Shown here: positions 57,770-64,000 of the stretch, piece by piece
How positions within the stretch are numbered: the first letter of the stretch is position 1
Layout: each line of letters opens with the position of its first letter
Source of the DNA: Calendula officinalis
Lineage: Eukaryota; Streptophyta; Magnoliopsida; Asterales; Asteraceae
Length of the DNA: 64,000 nt
Assembly (NCBI GenBank): GCA_963853835.1
Contig: OY970825.1
Coordinates: forward strand, 82,297,942 to 82,361,941
Direction of reading: 5' to 3'
Translations under genes and position numbers: made by a program
The notes under the pieces: model-generated
What the model saw: only the letters and a program-made list of their open reading frames with translations
The model's database searches: none
Told to the model about the DNA's origin: nothing

Positions 57770-58659
57770 GAATGTAATTTATAGATATTTTTTTGACATA
57801 TGTCATGTAATCGTACTTTTCAAAAAAAAATTTGTTTTCATATAGTATAAAATAAAAAATTGTGCAACCCCTTAATTTTTTTTCTGGGTTTGTCACTGCA
57901 AGATACATTGGTTTGGTTGGTTACTTACGGATCGATCGGTTCAGGCATATGTTATATAATTAATGGGTAAATAACTTACGGTTGGGTCGATTCACGCTAA
58001 TTTTATCTCTAATAGGTTAATGGTTTGCTTTGGATAACTCAAGCACGGTTTAATTCGGGTTGTAATGTGTTAAAAGTACTATGTTAACCTTAACTAGGAA
58101 TTTCGGATATTTGTATTGTTTTTGAACGAGTGATGATAGGGCCGCGCGTTGCTGCGGACATAGACTGCTAACTATTAATTCTTTTTTCTCCATATTCTCT
58201 CATTTATATTACATTTTAATAATATACACCATAACAAAAAATATAGTATGTTGAGGATGTTAGCTCTTATTTACTTAGTTTAGAGGGTTTATATGAATTC
58301 ATAAACGTATTAAAATAAATTTTGATTATGTTTGTTAAAACTATTTATATATATATCTAAGGAATGTAAACCAATAATACCGGTGTTTGGTGTTGCTCAT
58401 TATCTAAAATTATGTGTTTAAGTCTTGTTATTGACGTAATTGAGGTAGACTTAGGAGCCATTCATTTTCTTTTCTTTTTGTATATTTATATAATAAATTC
58501 ACATATATATTAAAAAATACTGGATCCTATAAACTATGTTGCTAAACTATTTATATTTTATATAATAAATTTACTTTTAGTTTTTTACATTTGGTTAAAA
58601 TATATATTAAACTATTAGATACGGAGTAATAAATTATATAAAATTCAATTACAACAAAG
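57770..58659. other. non-coding, contains a GGGCCGCGCGTTGCTGCGG hairpin end
   Basis: The GC hairpin at 58138-58158 recalls the ones at 40270 and 50930. A weak tRNA-like B box (TGTTTAAGTCTTG) at ~58420 with AGACTTAGGAGCC downstream may be a SINE remnant. Confidence 0.4.
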
Positions 58660-58790
58660 GAAAAAAAAATTATGAAAAGATCACAATTCGGAAGAGTAGA
58701 TAAAGTGGGGGACCGAACCCAGGTCTGTTGGGAACTTAGTTTGCAGCCTTACCACTTGTCTAGCGCAAGATAGAAGCTTACTTTTGTCAA
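58660..58790 (-). mobile_element. tRNA-derived SINE, minus strand
   Basis: On the minus strand the A box TAGACAAGTGGTAAGG is followed by B box GGGTTCGGTCCCCC at tRNA-like spacing. It resembles a tRNA head (GCTGCAAACTAAG between). Confidence 0.6.
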
Positions 58791-58805
58791 AGAAACATTT
58801 TTATA

Positions 58806-59125
58806 TACTTCCTCCGATTCAAAATAAGTGATATACTTTTCTTTTTGGAGTGATTCAAAATAAGTGATACACTTTGAAAAATTATCTTATTTGGCAAAAA
58901 AAAAAGTGAGACCCTCGCCCACTAACAATCTACTTTAATAAAGTGAAATAACCTCTTTACCATTACTTTTTACTTTTAAACATCATTAACCTCACTTTAT
59001 TTAAAAAGTGTGAGATCCATTCCCCACTAACCATCCAATTGATCTAATTTAATCATCATTGTAATCTTTTGCCTCAAAAACTGTGAAACCCAAAGTATAT
59101 CACTTATTTTAAATTGGAGGAAGTA
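58806..59125. mobile_element. Stowaway-like MITE, intact relative of the 27.5 kb outer element
   Basis: TA-flanked ends CTTCCTCCGATTCAAAATAA and TTATTTTAAATTGGAGGAAG. The left end is internally duplicated (GATTCAAAATAAGTGATA twice). Confidence 0.85.
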
Positions 59126-59269
59126 TGAATCATGTCTGGCGAAGATAGGAGCTTACTGTTCATAGTTTGGGTATGGTTATTACATACTTTTGTTTTATTT
59201 TCTATTTGATCTAATCCGTGTTCTTTCCCAATTGTCTATACGAAGGTAGTATGTTAATATTAAAATAAA

Positions 59270-59436
59270 GGGTTTTGCTAATGACAGCCCTTAGGGCTGT
59301 CAATAAGGCATAAAGACTTGTACATCAATTCAAAGGGTGTGGTTATTCCTAAAATCCGGGAATTAGTTAAGGGTTGAAGTACAAAATTATGATGCATGTC
59401 TATTGACAGCCCTTAGGGCTGTCATTAGCAAAACCC
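59270..59436. mobile_element. 167-bp MITE with palindrome at each end and 9-bp duplication
   Basis: Perfect TAAAATAAA duplications at 59261-59269 and 59437-59445. Ends GGGTTTTGCTAATGACAGCC and its inverse. A GACAGCCCTTAGGGCTGTC palindrome lies near each end. The 9-bp duplication fits Mutator-like insertion. Confidence 0.9.
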
Positions 59437-59445
59437 TAAAATAAA

Positions 59446-60068
59446 TGATATTTACAATATCAATTTATTTATTTATTACATAATTATTCATGTTTGTATA
59501 ACATTTCGATTTATATCTTACATACTAATTTAGTGTACCAAAAATTGAAAATTCGTATTTTTTCAGTTTGCCTTAACGTGTTTTTTTGGTTATATTAAGT
59601 TAATACTAATAGGCTCTCTTTTTTTATCGTGACTATTTATTTAAATATAATTATTTAATTAACATATTTAGAATTTATAACTTATATGAGTAAATTTGTA
59701 ATATAATTTAGTGTTCAAATTAAGAAAAATTCTAAATGTTTGATTGTGGTTATAGATTTTGTGAAGGGGTTGTGTATAATATCCTAAATTTGAGGGGTTT
59801 GAAAATGAAAACTTACATGTTCTCCTCATGCTTATAAATGACCGATGATGCATCAATTAAAAAAGAAAAATAAGGCGCGTGAGTCACGGAGTTGCAAAGG
59901 TTTAAAAACACGGCAAGAACAACGGAATTACGGAACCCCGTTTAACTCTAATGAACAGTACCTTGAGAATGGAAATTGTATATATAGGTTAATATTTGAG
60001 CTATCAGAATGTTTGTTATTGTATCATGATGATTATGACAAATTTGAATTATTATTATTGCCTATGAA
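59446..60068. other. AT-rich spacer
   Basis: No supported feature; a 75-codon ORF at 59845 has no motif. Confidence 0.3.
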
Positions 60069-60965
60069 GTGAGATCGAGTGAGGACTATTTTTTCGGTGA
60101 GGACTGCGAGGATAAATCTGAACTTTGGATCAAAGAAAATTAATGACTAGGATCTAATGTGAAGAAAAGTAAAAATGTTAAAAGGTTAGGGGGTTTTGTG
60201 TTAAGTTTAACAAAATAGGGGGTAAAAAGAAAATTTGTAAGGTTAAAATGGTTATTTCCGCTCACATACTCTCTCTCCTCGCCACATGTCAATTTCTGAT
60301 TTGGTGGGTTTTATTTTTACTCCCAAGTTCGTATTTCGGTCATAACTTTTTTTTCTTTGTAAAAAAAAAACTAAAAATCCCAAAGTTCTTATAATTAAAT
60401 TTTCTACAAAATGAGTATAGGCATGAAAATTTGAAAAAAACCCGGATAAAATATTGGATCATTTTGTTAAATTTGGATCATTTTGTTAAGTTTGGATCAT
60501 TGTCATAATTTTGGATCATTTTGTTATTTTTGGATCATTGTTAATCTTGCATAAACATAATTTTGTATAAATAGTTAGTCAAATAATATATCATATATAA
60601 TTTTGGATCATTTTGTTCATTCATGATCATTTTGTTTACTTTATACTATTGTTAATTTTTGGATCATTTTTTTTTTCAAATTTTCATGACTATACTCATT
60701 TTGTAGAAAATTTAATTTTAAAATTTTTGGCATTTTTAGATTTTATATTTTACAAATAAAAAAAAGTTATGGGTAAAAAACAAAGTGCGGGGGAAAAACC
60801 TCACTTGCAATTATAAGAGGACAAGTGGCAAAAGGAGGAAAGAGGAGTTTCGAAAATGACCTTTATGCCCTTTTTAAGATGAGTGGACGAAAATTGTCCT
60901 TGCAGTCCTCGCAGTCCTCCGGATCCGGTGAGGACTCTTTTCCCGGTGAGGACTGTGAGGACAAT
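60069..60965. mobile_element. AGGACTG fold-back element, copy 3, compound
   Basis: Left GTGAGATCGAGTGAGGACTA and inner GGTGAGGACTGCGAGGA; right CAGTCCTCGCAGTCCTCCGG at ~60907. The centre holds repeated TTTGGATCATTTTGTTA words and inverted AAAATGAGTATAG/CTATACTCATTTTG arms. A further left-type end (GGTGAGGACTCTTTTCCC) starts at ~60930, so two elements may abut. No long (AT)n tract here. Confidence 0.55.
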
Positions 60966-61406
60966 TCACAATAATTGCAAACAAATATCGAGATAAACTT
61001 ACATTACAATAAATTGCAAACAAATATCAAGATAAACTTACATTACAATCATAAACACATCAGCAAGACAACCTAATTCATCCTAATTTTATGTTCTTTA
61101 TCCTGCCTTTAATTCATCCTAATTAGGAATAAATTATGATTTACCGTTATAAAAAAGTGTTGGTTAATTCGCATTTACTTTGGTTGTTGAATGAGAATTC
61201 GTACCCAAACTTGACTTTATAAAGTTCTCTTTCATTGATTGTGTTTCAACTTCTTATTGGACAATAACTAAATCACTATGCATATTTATATTTTTCCAGA
61301 CAAGCATGCACACAATATTTTCCTCTTATTTAAGAAAGTTGATATGTTTTGTATTTTTGTGTGTTCGGTTGGTTAATATACAATGTGGTACATTTAATGT
61401 CATTTA
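60966..61406. other. AT-rich spacer with a 30-bp direct repeat
   Basis: GCAAACAAATATC.AGATAAA then CTTACATTACAAT occurs twice in tandem at 60977-61048. No gene. Confidence 0.5.
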
Positions 61407-63344
61407 GGTCCTGTTTGATTTCGTCGGATTGAGTCGAAATCGGATTGAGTCGGAATCGGATTGAGTTAGAATCGGATTGAGTTAGAATCGGATTGAGTCC
61501 ATGTGTTTGATTAAATTGTTAATTGAATTTGCTAATTGATGAATAATGACCTTATTACTCTTCTCTTTTGTACTAGATAAAATATATATGTTTGATTAAA
61601 TTGTTAACTAATTAAAAATAATTACATAAAAAGTATCATATAAAATTTAAAGTAAACATAAATTGATGATAACTATTATACAAAAATAGTTGATTCATTC
61701 CAAAATAAAAGCTATAAAATTATCTAATAAATATTCCAAAATAGTTGATTGTTACAAGTTCAATTAGCATATTCAAATACTACAAACGGATGCAAACAGA
61801 TTACATAAATTGATATATGATGATAACAAAAGTTTAGATTAAACACACTTAAATTCCAAAAGATAATAATCTAATGTGAACCACTTGAAAGTAGCTGATT
61901 AGCAATCTGGTTACGCAAACTAGCCATATATGTAACGCCTTCTGTACCCCATTCCATGCCATGTATGTTTTCGACGTCACTTCCTTCTCCTTGCACGTCA
62001 GGATGAACCATATATGTATATTCTGCACAATTTTTAGTTACAGTTGCGTTTGTATATTGATTATTCCATAAATCAAATAATTAATGATACATGTACATAA
62101 AAATAATCTAAGGATTAATATATACTTTGCATACAACAAGCACTATTATAAACCTCTAAATGCAGAATCTGTGTTTGTTCCAAGTTTAACACATTTCCCG
62201 AATTTTGATCTCAACCACAATAATTTGGATTATTTACAAATTGAACACAAGAAAATTTAAATTTTTACAGAGTATTTGCTATAAATAGATAAATAATTAT
62301 TTTAATTATATAATTAAATAAAATTAAATAATTATTTAATTAACTGCAAATTAAATAAAATTAAATAAATATATAATTAATTATTTTATTATTTAAAATT
62401 AAATAATTAAATGATTAACTGCAGATTAAATAAAATTAATTATTTTATTATTTAAATAAAATATAATTTAGATAATTATAAATAGATAAATAATTATTTT
62501 AATATAATATTTAATAATTATAACTCCTACCATTTATATTTTTATTAGTAAATTCGATTATTCATCTAATTAAGTTTCCCTAAACAAAATTTAATTCATT
62601 TGAGCAGTCACACATTTTTATTTAATTAGATTGCACATTTAAATTAAAAAAACTCAGGTTATTAGTATTTAATTAAAATATTAAATACTTCATTTAATTT
62701 AATATAATATAATTAAAAAATAGTGATTGATATTAATAATTAAATATATTAAAAAAATACTGCCACCTCTTTCCACCAGATCGGGAAATGGCGGAGATCG
62801 GAAAATCGGAAAGACGGGTGGCAGGAGATCGGAAAGTCAATAAATGGCCGGAGATCGGAAAGACAATAAATGGCCGGAGATCGGAAAGACGATAAACGGC
62901 GATATACTCACAAACACACACAAGACACCCGATTACCAGTATATACGAACACGTACATGAAACGAAGGTGATGATCTGATCGTGTTTCTAGCACACACCC
63001 ATCACATTCTTAAACTTATAATAGAATTGCAATAAATTTATACCTGCTTTGCACGATGGCGGAGTCCGAATTGGCCGAGAAGACGACGGCGGAGGAAGGA
63101 TGAAGGAGAAGACGGCGGCTGGAATGAGGAACGGCTTCGATGGAGGGCTGGAGGCTGTCGATTTTAGGTCAAATTAGATTGAATCCTTTGGATTTCTATA
63201 TCGGACCGAATCAGATGATTAAAATGGACCGAGTCTGCCCTTCGGACCGAATCTGAGGAATTGGAAGGAAATCAAACAAGCCTCTTCGGACCGAGTCCGA
63301 ATTCGGACCCAATCTGATGAATTGGAATGAAATCAAACAGGACC
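61407..63344. mobile_element. PIF/Harbinger element, deletion derivative
   Basis: TTA duplications at 61404-61406 and 63345-63347. Inverted ends GGTCCTGTTTGATTTC and GAAATCAAACAGGACC. Subterminal repeats: GGATTGAGT(C/T)(G/A)GAATC x5 on the left and GGACCGA(A/G)TC units on the right. It contains a transposase C-terminal exon and a ~33-bp tandem (GGCCGGAGATCGGAAAGACA) at 62820-62895. The AT-rich middle has lost the rest. Length 1938 bp. Confidence 0.88.
61871..62022 (-). pseudogene. PIF/Harbinger transposase (HARBI1/ALP1-like) last exon remnant
   Basis: An acceptor TTGTGCAG is followed on the minus strand by YTYMVHPDVQGEGSDVE, then MASLRNQIANQLLSSGS and a stop at 61873-61871. Plant Harbinger nucleases end in such an LR..IA..L tail. 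The DDE core is absent. Its place inside TTA-flanked ends supports the call. Confidence 0.6.
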
Positions 63345-63347
63345 TTA

Positions 63348-63676
63348 GAGTTCTTTATTTTTTTTGAAAAGCAAAAGGGATCCACCCTCGGGAATGTCGG
63401 CAATGCCATCACCGCCGACAAGAGAACTGATACATTAAAACTGGCTAGTAAGATATTAGGACAAATCTAAACAGTGCATAGCTAAAACAGATACATAAAA
63501 GAACGAAAAACTAGACGTTAAGATACACCCATAACAAGTAACATGAAACAGTCAATATCTAAACTCTAAACGTATCATATTTAAATTTATAATTATATAT
63601 GTTATTATTTTCTTTAAAAGATTATTTTTTTTCTAATTAAAAAATTCAAATTTAACAAAAAAAAAAACTCACGACA
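63348..63676. other. spacer before the satellite
   Basis: 63370-63430 is briefly GC-rich (GGGATCCACCCTCGGGAATG). No gene is supported. Confidence 0.3.
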
Positions 63677-64000
63677 AGACACAGATTATGTCATCTTATC
63701 GCGTTTTATGTAAAGACGCACATTACACCCATGAGATATTTCAAGACACAGATTATGTCATCTTATCGCGTTTTATGTAAAGACGCACATTACACCCATG
63801 AGATATTTCAAGACACACATTATGTCATCTTATCGCGTTTTATGTAAAGACGCACATTACACCCATGAGATATTTCAAGACACACATTATGTCATCTTAT
63901 CGTGTTTTATGTAAAGACGCACATTACACCCATGAGATATTTCAAGACACACATTATGTCATCTTATCGCGTTTTATGTAAAGACGCACATTACACCCAT
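63677..64000. repeat. 67-bp tandem satellite, ~5 copies, runs off the window
   Basis: Unit starts AGACACAGATTATGTCATCT and ends ACCCATGAGATATTTCA. Starts at ~63677, 63744, 63811, 63878 and 63945, a constant 67 bp. Units differ at only a few positions (ACAGAT/ACACAT, TCGCG/TCGTG). The array continues beyond 64000. Confidence 0.97.

Noticed and set aside
63677..64000. CRISPR array
   Set aside because: The units are contiguous tandem copies with no unique spacers, and the DNA is eukaryotic.

Overview
The window looks like a gene-poor, repeat-rich nuclear segment from a flowering plant. It is AT-rich, its genes carry GT..AG introns, and it holds plant-type families: a UGT with a PSPG box, a CCT/CONSTANS-like protein, a PPR pseudogene, a plastid SppA-type protease, and CACTA, MULE, PIF/Harbinger, hAT and Stowaway elements. 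The post-pol ORF of the copia element at the left resembles an ORF I know mainly from composite-family (Asteraceae) genomes, so Asteraceae is my best guess (inference, moderate).

Layout. 1-9.2 kb: a Ty1/copia element cut by the window edge, with decayed gag-pol, a separate promoter-like block, a nearly intact ~3.4 kb post-pol coding region and a 3' LTR. 9.2-13.5 kb: a tandem array, a CACTA end and two Stowaway MITEs. 13.5-16.3 kb: a second, diverged copy of the post-pol region with its own LTR-like repeat tail and no pol. 16.3-27 kb: degenerate repeats, a B3-like orphan exon, a gag fragment between two copies of a ~210-bp repeat, and long (AT)n tracts. 27.5-30 kb: three MITEs nested inside each other and a MULE with a transposase remnant and a SINE. 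30.6-33.4 kb: a CONSTANS-like gene and an unrecognised multi-exon candidate, both on the minus strand. 34-36.5 kb: a Tourist MITE and a 1.06-kb fold-back element. 37.6-44 kb: a LENG1-like gene, organelle-like DNA, a PPR pseudogene and a RING-H2 gene. 44-47 kb: a mitochondrial tRNA-Tyr-like fragment and MITEs. 47.1-50.7 kb: a 14-exon SPPA gene with one nonsense codon. 51-57 kb: SINE, MITEs, an intact UGT89-type gene and DPH3. 57-64 kb: a hAT transposase remnant, SINE, MITEs, a PIF/Harbinger deletion derivative and a 67-bp satellite that runs off the end.

Host genes that look functional as read are the UGT (53.5 kb), DPH3 (56.4 kb), the RING-H2 ligase (42.8 kb) and the LENG1-like gene (37.6 kb). 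They belong to unrelated pathways and show no sign of working together. The CONSTANS-like gene has an intact CCT exon but a poor B-box exon.

The most unusual signal is a short motif, ACTACTG (or its complement CAGTAGT). It occurs densely in the copia element's gag, integrase-RT linker, post-pol ORF, pre-ORF spacer and LTR. In coding parts it forms perfect stem-loops with 7-10 bp arms. In the two non-coding clusters it lies 100-140 bp upstream of an identical TATAAATAG box. Related TACTACTGCTC/TTAGTACTG repeats also fill the second copy's tail and two small inverted-repeat elements at 46.5 and 52 kb.
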